A stretch of DNA of 5,168 nt from Nitrospira sp. (GTDB lineage Bacteria > Nitrospirota > Thermodesulfovibrionia > Thermodesulfovibrionales > SM23-35), in contig VGWZ01000143.1 in NCBI GenBank assembly GCA_016873595.1, positions 1-5,168 on the forward strand, written 5' to 3'. This document shows, one piece after another, positions 1-5,168 of the stretch. Numbering within the stretch: the stretch's first letter is position 1; each line of letters begins with the position of its first letter. The position numbers and the translations under genes were made by a program. The notes beneath the pieces are model-generated. The model ran no database searches. It was not told where the DNA came from and saw nothing but the letters and a program-made list of their open reading frames with translations.

Positions 1-2
1 TT

Positions 3-1145
3 GATGAGCTGTCAGCGCAAGAGTCAGTAAAAGAATCAGCGGAGATGAGGAGACTTATAACTCGGTACGATGCGGTTGTTCCATTGGGCATTACAAAAGA
101 TTATATTGAAAGGCGAGGATTTGATGCACTCAAATCATTCAGAGAGCTGGTCCAAAATGCTTTGGATGAAGCTGAGCTTACTACTGGAAAGTCCGAAGTT
201 GACATTAAAAAAGATAGCACGGGCACGTGGATCATAGACAGGGGTAGGGGGCTAAAGGTTGAGGCACTGTCCATAGGGGGAACTGACAAAGAGTGCTGGA
301 TGCGGGGCTATTACGGCGAAGGGTTAAAGCTTGCATCTGCTTACTTTGCATTCAGTGATGTTCCCCTTTATGTTTTCGCGAGGCATCATGTCTTTAAGTT
401 CGTTGCGATCCCGAAGGGTTCTGATAATCCGCGCATATTTGTGCTGATGGGCAAGGCTAATAAGGAGGTAGGGGGCACTGAGATACTGCTCCATGGTTTC
501 AGTATTGACGATGACGTGTTGAACAGGATGGTCTCTTTTTACAACAGGGACTTGGTGGGCAAAAAGATTGTCGAGATTTACTCAACTTCGGAAGAGTGTG
601 CATATGAGAAGCCATCGGCTATCTACGATTATCCCAACCTCTTGTATATACGAAACATGTTTGTGGGAGATTTGAGCGATGTCGCTAGGCGCAGGTCCCT
701 TCTGAGCTACGACCTCTGGTGGTTCAGGCTCGATGTATCCAGAACTCTGATGACCTATTCTGTGCCCAAGCTTTTTGAAGAGGCTGCAAAGATATTCAGT
801 GCATCAGGGAATGCGAGGAAAAAGCTAACAAAGAAACTCATCGATTCAAAGATGCTTACAAAAAGAACGCATGGCACTGGAGTTGTCATAGAATTCAGAC
901 CCATATTCAGCATATTTGAAGGCCATCTTTTCGTTTATGCATTTCCCAAAGGAATGCTTGAAGCCATTCTGGAGGCCCTCGGCCTGGAAGACAAAAAGCA
1001 TCTTATAGCACGGGCTACCGGCGAAGAAGACATGGAAAGCGCTGTGAAGCTGGGAGTAATACCTTTTATAATATCTGAAGAACTCTCTGATGAATTCAAG
1101 CAAATACCACCACTTTCTGATATGGTGAAAAAAGTTACTGTTTAA
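3..1145 (+). CDS. GHKL-fold ATPase of unknown role, 5' end probably outside the window
   Basis: I do not recognise a named family. The protein carries the ATP-binding signatures of the GHKL superfamily (gyrase B, Hsp90, histidine kinases, MutL). Counting from the Met at 45, these are an N box RELVQNALDEAE (33-44, with Glu34 and Asn38), a G1 box DRGRG (65-69), a G2 box GYYGEGLK (88-95) and a later GGTEI (143-147) that fits the G3 position. Around residues 200-235 a YIRNMFVGD stretch and a YDLWWFRLD stretch resemble the post-ATPase region of other stand-alone GHKL proteins; the last ~130 residues match nothing I know. No membrane segment, phosphoacceptor or response-regulator domain is seen, so an ordinary sensor kinase is unlikely. 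The first ATG (45) has GGAG directly against it, too close for a ribosome site, and the frame stays open to base 3 with 14 further acidic/polar codons, so I treat the gene as 5'-partial. The stop is the TAA at 1143-1145. It is richer in G+C than hisC. Confidence 0.8.
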   Translation, partial: DELSAQESVKESAEMRRLITRYDAVVPLGITKDYIERRGFDALKSFRELVQNALDEAELTTGKSEVDIKKDSTGTWIIDRGRGLKVEALSIGGTDKECWMRGYYGEGLKLASAYFAFSDVPLYVFARHHVFKFVAIPKGSDNPRIFVLMGKANKEVGGTEILLHGFSIDDDVLNRMVSFYNRDLVGKKIVEIYSTSEECAYEKPSAIYDYPNLLYIRNMFVGDLSDVARRRSLLSYDLWWFRLDVSRTLMTYSVPKLFEEAAKIFSASGNARKKLTKKLIDSKMLTKRTHGTGVVIEFRPIFSIFEGHLFVYAFPKGMLEAILEALGLEDKKHLIARATGEEDMESAVKLGVIPFIISEELSDEFKQIPPLSDMVKKVTV

Positions 1146-1300
1146 AAGGCGAGTTTTTCCTCTTTGGACGTGAAAGATTGCTTCTGTTTGATGCCCCTTC
1201 CGCATTCTTCAGGCATTATAAACACAATAGAGAGCAAGCCCTTCTATTCAATCATTGAGTTGGAGATGCTTACTTATTAAGGGTAAGGTTCATAAAGTTG

Positions 1301-1309
1301 TGGTATAAT
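1301..1309 (+). promoter_or_regulatory. Extended -10 promoter of hisCB
   Basis: A perfect TATAAT at 1304-1309 is preceded by TG one base upstream (TGGTATAAT), the extended -10 arrangement recognised by housekeeping sigma factors. No good -35 hexamer sits 16-18 bases upstream; the bases there read GGGTAA or close variants, which fits an extended -10 promoter. Transcription would begin near 1315-1319, at or just before the hisC ATG at 1319. There is no operator-like palindrome, attenuator or T-box in the 173-base gap, so histidine-dependent control is not visible. Confidence 0.6.
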
Positions 1310-1318
1310 TAATGCTCT

Positions 1319-2368
1319 ATGGATATCAAAAAACTCATAAGACCCGCTATACGTTCTCTTAAAGCCTATGAGGCAAAGGAGGTTCCGTGCAGGGTAAAGC
1401 TTGATGCAAATGAGAGCCCTTATGGATTTCCTGAAGGGTTAAGATCATTAAAATCTATTAAAACAAATAGATACCCTGATCCAGAGGCAAAGGCTCTCAA
1501 AAGACTTATTTCCAGAGATTTTGGTGTAAAGTTACAAAACATACTCCAGGGCAATGGATCAGATGAACTGATTTATTATCTGATAATGACCTTTGGTGGT
1601 CCGGTGCTTTATCCAGTGCCTACTTTCTCGATGTATGGAATTATTTCTCAGGCAGTAGGTGAAAAAAGGATCGAGATACCCCTCGATAAAGAGTTTGATC
1701 TTAATCTTGAAAAAATCCTTAAGGAAATAAAAAGGCAAAAACCTAAATTAATCTTTTTAAGTTCCCCGAATAACCCTACTGGAAATTGTTTTTCCTCAGA
1801 GAAGATTTTAAAAATAATCGAATCAACTTTATCACTGTCTGTAGTAGTGGTTGACGAGGCATACCAACCATTTTCGAGCAGGAAGGGATTTCTCCCTTTG
1901 CTTAAAGACTATAAAAACCTTGTGATCATGAGGACACTGAGCAAGATAGGGCTTGCAGGATTGAGAGTTGGGTTCCTTATCGCTGATGAAGAGATTATCA
2001 ATGAGGCGAATAAGGTCAGGCTTCCATTTAATTTAAATTCCCTTTCACAGTCAGTTGCAACCGAGTTATTAAAAAACAGAAAGACTATGAAATCATGTAT
2101 AAACTTAATCATCTCTGAGCGGGAGAAGATTTTTAATGAACTGGAAAAAATAAACGGCATACAACCCTATCCATCAGAAGCAAATTTTATATTATTCAGA
2201 GTCAAAGATGCTGATACGGCATACAAAGGGCTTTTGAAGAAAGGCGTACTTGTGAGAAATATGAGAGGTGTTGTGGATGGTTGTTTAAGGGTGACGGTAG
2301 GAACACCAGAGGAGAATAGGATTTTTCTTAAAGCCCTGAAAGAAGTTATCACTGTTGAAAAAACTTGA
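1319..2368 (+). CDS. hisC: Histidinol-phosphate aminotransferase
   Basis: This PLP enzyme transfers the amino group of glutamate to imidazole-acetol phosphate, giving histidinol phosphate in cytosolic histidine synthesis. At 349 residues it has the usual family length and is a fold-type I aminotransferase of class I/II. Visible landmarks are the LDANESPYG substrate-loop motif (28-36), NRYPDP (50-55), GNGSDEL (78-84), SSPNNPTG (148-155), the cofactor-ring aspartate in VVVDEAY (Asp179), the Schiff-base lysine in RTLSK (Lys209), the phosphate/carboxylate-binding arginine in AGLRVGF (Arg216), and LRVTVG (323-328, Arg324). Start choice: the MDIKKLIRP opening is typical of HisC, but no Shine-Dalgarno sequence precedes the ATG and the promoter -10 ends only 9 bases upstream, which suggests leaderless translation. 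It is followed after 14 bases by hisB. HisC-like enzymes sometimes also act on aromatic amino acids; pairing with hisB favours the histidine role. Confidence 0.95.
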   Translation: MDIKKLIRPAIRSLKAYEAKEVPCRVKLDANESPYGFPEGLRSLKSIKTNRYPDPEAKALKRLISRDFGVKLQNILQGNGSDELIYYLIMTFGGPVLYPVPTFSMYGIISQAVGEKRIEIPLDKEFDLNLEKILKEIKRQKPKLIFLSSPNNPTGNCFSSEKILKIIESTLSLSVVVVDEAYQPFSSRKGFLPLLKDYKNLVIMRTLSKIGLAGLRVGFLIADEEIINEANKVRLPFNLNSLSQSVATELLKNRKTMKSCINLIISEREKIFNELEKINGIQPYPSEANFILFRVKDADTAYKGLLKKGVLVRNMRGVVDGCLRVTVGTPEENRIFLKALKEVITVEKT

Positions 2369-2382
2369 AAGGGAGGCAATGA

Positions 2383-2970
2383 ATGAGAACGGCTAAGGTA
2401 GAAAGGAAAACGAAAGAGACGGATATAAAGGTAGCCATTAATCTTGACGGCGAAGGAAAATATGCTATAGATACTTCTATCCCATTTTTTGATCACATGC
2501 TTTCGTTAATGTGCAAACATGGGATTTTTGACATGAGACTGAAGGCAAAAGGTGACATTGATGTAGATTACCATCATACTGTTGAGGATATCGGTATAGT
2601 TCTTGGTAAAGCGGTGAAGCAGGCACTTGGGAACATGAAAGGGATATCACGATATGGCCAGGCATCTGTGCCAATGGATGAGGCACTCGCATCGGTCTCG
2701 CTTGATATTAGTGGAAGGCCGTATCTTGTGTATAAGGTTGAGTTTCCGAAAAGAAGCAAAATTAAGGATTTTAATACAGATTTAATTGAGGATTTCCTTC
2801 AGGCGCTTGTAAGCCACAGCGGCATAACTCTTCATATTTCTGTTCCTTATGGTAGAAACACACATCATATGATTGAGGCACTATTCAAGGCTTTTGGAAG
2901 GGCACTCAAAAGTGCAATAACTCTTGATCCGAGGATAAAAGGGGTTCCAACGACAAAGGGAAAATTGTAA
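2383..2970 (+). CDS. hisB: Imidazoleglycerol-phosphate dehydratase, monofunctional
   Basis: It dehydrates imidazole-glycerol phosphate to imidazole-acetol phosphate, the substrate of HisC encoded just upstream. The 195-residue protein is the short, monofunctional form with no histidinol-phosphatase domain fused, as in most bacteria outside the enterics. The two metal-binding halves are plain: FFDHML (35-40) and DYHHTVED (62-69) in the first, SHSGITLH (144-151) and NTHHMIEALFKA (159-170) in the second, with DISGRP (108-113) between them. The C-terminus ends in VPTTKG, matching the usual family ending. The ATG at 2383 lies 6 bases after GGGAGG (2371-2376), a strong ribosome site; an out-of-frame ATG at 2379 is ignored. 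It is 14 bases behind hisC and almost surely cotranscribed. No hisH, hisA or hisF follows, so the rest of the pathway must be encoded elsewhere. Confidence 0.96.
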   Translation: MRTAKVERKTKETDIKVAINLDGEGKYAIDTSIPFFDHMLSLMCKHGIFDMRLKAKGDIDVDYHHTVEDIGIVLGKAVKQALGNMKGISRYGQASVPMDEALASVSLDISGRPYLVYKVEFPKRSKIKDFNTDLIEDFLQALVSHSGITLHISVPYGRNTHHMIEALFKAFGRALKSAITLDPRIKGVPTTKGKL

Positions 2971-2981
2971 TATGAGTATAC

Positions 2982-3106
2982 AGACAGGATATAGTATCTT
3001 CGCTCATTCTCGTCCGCCATCCGGGCGGACTCCGAGGCTTTTGGCTGTTCAGACATCCTGTCTGAACTGTCACCAAAAGAATCCGCTCAGATACCATATC
3101 CTGTCT
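2982..3106. repeat. ~125-bp nested palindromic element (MITE- or ERIC-like in form)
   Basis: The outer ends are an 18-base inverted repeat with one mismatch (2982-2999 against 3089-3106). Inside are two further hairpins: GTCCGCC/GGCGGAC (3012-3018 and 3024-3030, 5-base loop), and a long one with a perfect 9-base stem GTTCAGACA/TGTCTGAAC (3047-3055 and 3059-3067, 3-base loop) extended, across a small internal bulge, by CTTTTGG/CCAAAAG (3038-3044 and 3073-3079). The 9-mer ATCCTGTCT occurs in both the inner hairpin and the right end, and inverted at the left end. TATA flanks both sides (2977-2980, 3109-3112), a possible but weak target duplication in AT-rich DNA. The element contains no coding frame of its own. 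It sits 11 bases after the hisB stop and its outer stem is followed by TTTT, so as RNA it could also end or stabilise the hisCB transcript. Confidence 0.75.
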
Positions 3107-3136
3107 TTTATATCAAAATTTATGTGTAAGATAGTT

Positions 3137-3166
3137 TGGACAAATTATTAATAACTGCAAAATAAT
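3137..3166 (+). promoter_or_regulatory. Candidate promoter upstream of the palindrome cluster
   Basis: TGGACA (3137-3142) and AATAAT (3161-3166) each match the sigma-70 hexamers at five of six positions with an 18-base spacer. A transcript would start near 3173 and carry the three-hairpin cluster as a leader into the prenyltransferase gene. In AT-rich intergenic DNA such matches arise by chance, and a second candidate lies closer to the gene. Confidence 0.3.
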
Positions 3167-3189
3167 GTACGCCCTGTTCGTCTCGATCG

Positions 3190-3291
3190 GGGAATCCAGA
3201 GGCCGTCCCCGCGAAAGCGGGGAACTATATATAAGGAACTGGATTCCCGTTTTCACGGGAAACCCTGGATTCTCCGGTCAAGCCGGAGAAT
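3190..3291. repeat. Cluster of three short palindromes (REP-like intergenic repeats)
   Basis: Three hairpins lie in ~100 bases. The first is TCCCCGC/GCGGGGA (3206-3212 and 3217-3223) with a GAAA tetraloop; the second TTCCCGT/ACGGGAA (3244-3250 and 3255-3261) with a 4-base loop; the third ATTCTCCGG/CCGGAGAAT (3269-3277 and 3283-3291) with a 5-base loop. The second and third are each introduced by CTGGATTC (3239-3246, 3265-3272), a 26-base period. The inverse GGGAATCCAG (3190-3199) pairs with CTGGATTCCC (3239-3248) to form an alternative stem enclosing the first hairpin. Palindromes of the form ATTCCC-N8-GGGAAT are known as dispersed repeats (for example dRS3 in Neisseria); the second hairpin matches that form except for its last base. 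Whether these copies recur elsewhere in this genome cannot be seen from one window. Confidence 0.7.
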
Positions 3292-3320
3292 GACATGATA
3301 CTGTCGGCATAGGACATAAT
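3290..3320 (+). promoter_or_regulatory. Second candidate promoter for the prenyltransferase gene
   Basis: ATGACA (3290-3295) and CATAAT (3315-3320) each fit the sigma-70 hexamers at five of six positions, with a rather long 19-base spacer. The -35 hexamer overlaps the last bases of the third palindrome. Transcription would start near 3327. A perfect TATAAT also occurs at 3342-3347, but it overlaps the first ATG of the gene and has only a poor -35 partner. Confidence 0.3.
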
Positions 3321-3345
3321 ATTACAGCATCAATAAATCAGTATA

Positions 3346-4254
3346 ATGAGTCTTGGATACATAAAAACAAGAAGCATGATAAACCGCATTACTGAAAAGA
3401 TAGTGCTTTATCTGAGGATGATCAGATTTTCGCACTCCATTTTTGCCCTTCCCTTTGCATTTACTGGAGCAATTATCGCTGCAGGAGGAATTCCTTCACT
3501 GAGGCAGATAGTATGGATTACCGTTGCAATGGTGGGAGCAAGGTCAAGTGCAATGGGGCTCAACAGGATCATCGACAGGAAAATAGATAAGGCAAACCCA
3601 AGGACAAGCAACAGAGAGCTTCCAGCAGGAGTTATTACATTATCAGAAACAACGTTATTTACCATAGTATCCCTTATCGTTTTTATTTTTGCAGCGTATA
3701 TGTTAAATCCGTTGTGTCTGAAACTTTCTCCAATTGCCATTGCTGTGCTCTTCATATATTCATATACAAAAAGGGTTACATGGGCTTATCATTTTATCTT
3801 AGGGATGGCACTCTCTGCCGCACCTCTTGGAGCATGGATAGCTATAAGAGGCACGCTTGATGTAGAGATAATTCCGATGGGGATTGCTATTGTATTCTGG
3901 CTTGCAGGTTTTGATACACTCTATGCCTTGCAGGACATAGAGTTTGATAAATCCTATGGGCTTTATTCGATACCTAAAAGATTCGGAATAAAAAAGGCAC
4001 TTATACTTTCTCGGTTATTCCATTTCATCACGTTTCTTATGCTTGTATTTTCGGGTTTCTTGTTTAAACTGGGTGTATTCTACTGGCTTGGAATGATGGT
4101 TGTTGCAGGGATGTTTATCTATGAACATTCCCTGGTAAAAGAAAATGATTTGAGCAAGCTTGACATGGCATTTTTCAACATGAATGGGTATATAAGCATG
4201 GCGGTCTTTATTTTTACACTGCTGGACTATCTATTCTTAACACATGCTTTGTGA
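3346..4254 (+). CDS. ubiA: UbiA-family aromatic prenyltransferase (probably MqnP-type, menaquinone pathway)
   Basis: An integral inner-membrane enzyme that joins a polyprenyl diphosphate chain to an aromatic ring acid. It shows both Asp-rich, Mg-diphosphate-binding motifs of the family: NRIIDRKIDKANPRT (73-87, Asp77 and Asp81) followed by NRELPAG, and FDTLYALQDIEFD (189-201, Asp197 and Asp201). The 302-residue length and about eight to nine hydrophobic segments fit. The RFSHSIFALPFAF opening and the NRELPAG motif resemble the 'UbiA-like' group that in futalosine-pathway bacteria acts as MqnP rather than true 4-hydroxybenzoate prenyltransferase; the symbol here is a family label. Start: the ATG at 3346 gives the longest form, but it has no ribosome site and overlaps a TATAAT; the ATG at 3376 (residue 11) leaves a family-like N-terminus and may be the real start. 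It stands alone, with no other menaquinone gene in view. The next gene encodes a quinone-dependent VKOR fusion. Confidence 0.88.
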   Translation: MSLGYIKTRSMINRITEKIVLYLRMIRFSHSIFALPFAFTGAIIAAGGIPSLRQIVWITVAMVGARSSAMGLNRIIDRKIDKANPRTSNRELPAGVITLSETTLFTIVSLIVFIFAAYMLNPLCLKLSPIAIAVLFIYSYTKRVTWAYHFILGMALSAAPLGAWIAIRGTLDVEIIPMGIAIVFWLAGFDTLYALQDIEFDKSYGLYSIPKRFGIKKALILSRLFHFITFLMLVFSGFLFKLGVFYWLGMMVVAGMFIYEHSLVKENDLSKLDMAFFNMNGYISMAVFIFTLLDYLFLTHAL

Positions 4255-4304
4255 TAGTGCGTTAAATAAAAATTATTTAGTATGTGATAGTAGTTCTTAA
4301 ATAA
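4251..4304. repeat. Imperfect direct repeat at the end of the prenyltransferase gene
   Basis: GTGATAGT followed by TTAAATAA occurs twice: 4251-4258 with 4262-4269, and 4284-4291 with 4297-4304. The inner gaps are 3 and 5 bases. The first copy includes the prenyltransferase stop codon. Between the halves lies an AT-only palindrome TAAATAA/TTATTTA (4263-4269 and 4273-4279). This may be a local duplication or a pair of regulator sites before the next gene; nothing else in the sequence decides which. Confidence 0.45.
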
Positions 4305-4342
4305 GATTTTCTTTTAAGTACGAAGATAGTTCATAATTTGTG

Positions 4343-4350
4343 AAGGAGGG
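4343..4350 (+). promoter_or_regulatory. Shine-Dalgarno sequence that fixes a TTG start
   Basis: AAGGAGGG is a near-perfect anti-16S match and ends 6 bases before TTG at 4357, the ideal distance. The in-frame ATG at 4369 lies 18 bases away, too far for this site. An in-frame TAA at 4351-4353 excludes any earlier start. Confidence 0.85.
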
Positions 4351-4356
4351 TAACCA

Positions 4357-5168
4357 TTGAAGGGTGTAATGAGTTCTAAAAAGCGCTGGATAAATCTCAT
4401 TATCTCACTTATAGGTATAGGTGTTGTGGTACTTTACAATCTATGTGAAGAATCCTGTGCATATTTGCAGGGGAGTATTTTCGGCATAGAAATGAAATAC
4501 TTCGGACTCTTTTATATGGGTATGCTCATTGCGTTTAATCTTCTTAGAAGAGATCTAGTTCTTCTGTCTTTGCTCTCTTTCGGTGTGGGAGCAGAGATAT
4601 ACCTTATTGGGTTTCAGATAGTGAGCGGTGTATCTTGTTACTATTGCCTTGGATTCGGTGCTGTTGTTGTTCTTTTATTTTTGTTGAACTTTACTATGTC
4701 TAAAAAGGCTGTTATAGGCGTTTCTATAATTGCTGGTTTCATTCTGTTTGCAGTTTTGTTTAAAGGCATGGTTACCCCTGCGTATGCAGATGAAATTATT
4801 TTGCCTTCCTTCGGAAATGGTAAGATAGAGGTACGATTATACACTGACTATTTCTGTGGTCCTTGCAGGTCGTTAGAACCGAAATTAGAACCCGTCATTA
4901 AAGATTTAGTGAAAAGAAACATTATAAACATTACGTTTGTTGATACGCCAATTCATTCTCACACAAAGCTCTATGCGAGATATTTTCTTTACAGTTTAAA
5001 GGAAAAAAAAGAGATTAATCATGTTCTTCGTGTGAGGACTGCTCTTTTTGAGGCTGCAAAGAACAAGATAAACGAGAACGAAAAATTAGAAGAATTCCTG
5101 AAGAACAGAGGCATAAGATTTAAACTATTTGATGTAGTGCCTACTCTTAATATATACAGTAGTTTTAT
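4357..5168 (+). CDS. VKOR domain fused to a DsbA-like thioredoxin domain, 3' end outside the window
   Basis: This gene makes and passes on disulfide bonds for secreted proteins: VKOR re-oxidises its thioredoxin partner and hands the electrons to membrane quinone. 270 codons are present and no stop is reached. The start is TTG, set by the strong ribosome site at 4343-4350. The VKOR part (about 1-135) has five hydrophobic segments near 12-29, 48-63, 67-88, 95-112 and 118-135. It shows a loop cysteine pair CEESC (Cys30, Cys34), a serine at 40 before FGI at the place of the family's conserved Ser/Thr, and the quinone-side active site CYYC (Cys94, Cys97). A linker TPAYADE (140-146) leads to the thioredoxin-fold part with CGPC (167-170) and, near the right edge, VVPT (260-263), the expected cis-proline loop; probably only a few dozen residues are missing. 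The loop cysteines are closer together than in characterised VKORs. The gap of 102 bases from the prenyltransferase gene allows cotranscription. Confidence 0.87.
   Translation, partial: MKGVMSSKKRWINLIISLIGIGVVVLYNLCEESCAYLQGSIFGIEMKYFGLFYMGMLIAFNLLRRDLVLLSLLSFGVGAEIYLIGFQIVSGVSCYYCLGFGAVVVLLFLLNFTMSKKAVIGVSIIAGFILFAVLFKGMVTPAYADEIILPSFGNGKIEVRLYTDYFCGPCRSLEPKLEPVIKDLVKRNIINITFVDTPIHSHTKLYARYFLYSLKEKKEINHVLRVRTALFEAAKNKINENEKLEEFLKNRGIRFKLFDVVPTLNIYSSF

Noticed and set aside
846..1205. 119-codon open frame on the minus strand
   Set aside because: Lies almost wholly inside the GHKL gene, whose frame carries clear ATPase motifs; the reverse product has no recognisable domain.
1188..1218. ATGCC/GGCAT inverted repeat as a terminator of the GHKL gene
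   Set aside because: A 5-base stem with a ~16-base loop and no T tract; likely chance.
1146..1318. Histidine leader peptide, T-box or riboswitch before hisC
   Set aside because: No run of His codons, T-box core or terminator/antiterminator pair is visible, and the promoter sits at the hisC start.
2865..3097. Two 63-codon minus-strand frames across the hisB end and the palindrome
   Set aside because: They overlap hisB and run through the inverted-repeat element; no family features, and their length is expected by chance.
3190..3291. CRISPR array
   Set aside because: The 26-base spaced CTGGATTC units are self-complementary hairpins with no unique spacers and only two copies.
3408..3755. 115-codon minus-strand frame inside the prenyltransferase gene
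   Set aside because: Hydrophobic only because it mirrors membrane-segment codons; the + strand frame has both Asp-rich UbiA motifs.
4263..4279. TAAATAA/TTATTTA hairpin as a terminator for the prenyltransferase gene
   Set aside because: The stem is A-T only and not followed by a U run, so it would be too weak for intrinsic termination.
4302..4337. Promoter for the VKOR fusion gene (TAAGAT at 4302 or CATAAT at 4332)
   Set aside because: Neither has an acceptable -35 partner; matches of this quality are expected by chance in such AT-rich sequence.
4641..4844. 67-codon minus-strand frame
   Set aside because: Opposite to the VKOR-DsbA frame, which has CXXC motifs and a strong ribosome site.

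Overview
This 5168-base window reads as a moderately AT-rich bacterial chromosome segment with two histidine-biosynthesis genes, a quinone-type prenyltransferase, an oxidative-folding fusion protein and an uncharacterised GHKL ATPase. All five genes lie on the + strand. The gene complement would fit an anaerobic or facultative Gram-negative lineage such as Nitrospirota or a deltaproteobacterial-type group: a UbiA relative of the menaquinone/futalosine type, a VKOR-DsbA fusion, and palindromic intergenic repeats. That placement is inference only; no marker gene here fixes the taxonomy.

Layout. Bases 1-1145 hold a GHKL-fold (gyrase/Hsp90/histidine-kinase/MutL) ATPase. Its frame is open to the left edge, so its N-terminus probably lies outside the window. 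Bases 1146-1318 are a gap that ends in a strong extended -10 promoter, so close to the next ATG that hisC is probably translated from a leaderless or nearly leaderless mRNA. Bases 1319-2970 hold hisC and hisB, 14 bases apart, with a good Shine-Dalgarno sequence before hisB; they look like a two-gene operon. Bases 2971-3345 are non-coding but highly structured: first a ~125-bp nested palindrome beginning 11 bases after the hisB stop, then a ~100-bp cluster of three short palindromes of the REP type. Bases 3346-4254 encode a UbiA-family prenyltransferase. After a 102-base AT-rich gap with an imperfect direct repeat, a gene starting at a TTG (4357) runs off the right edge. It encodes a membrane VKOR domain fused to a DsbA-like thioredoxin domain.

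How the genes fit together. HisC and HisB catalyse two steps of histidine synthesis (HisB makes the imidazole-acetol phosphate that HisC transaminates). The UbiA relative would prenylate an aromatic precursor on the way to menaquinone. VKOR proteins pass electrons from newly formed disulfides to a quinone, so the last two genes may be linked functionally as quinone maker and quinone user. The first gene has no evident link to the others and is visibly richer in G+C than hisC. No complete new defence or mobile system is visible. The least-described items are the orphan GHKL ATPase and the nested palindromic element.
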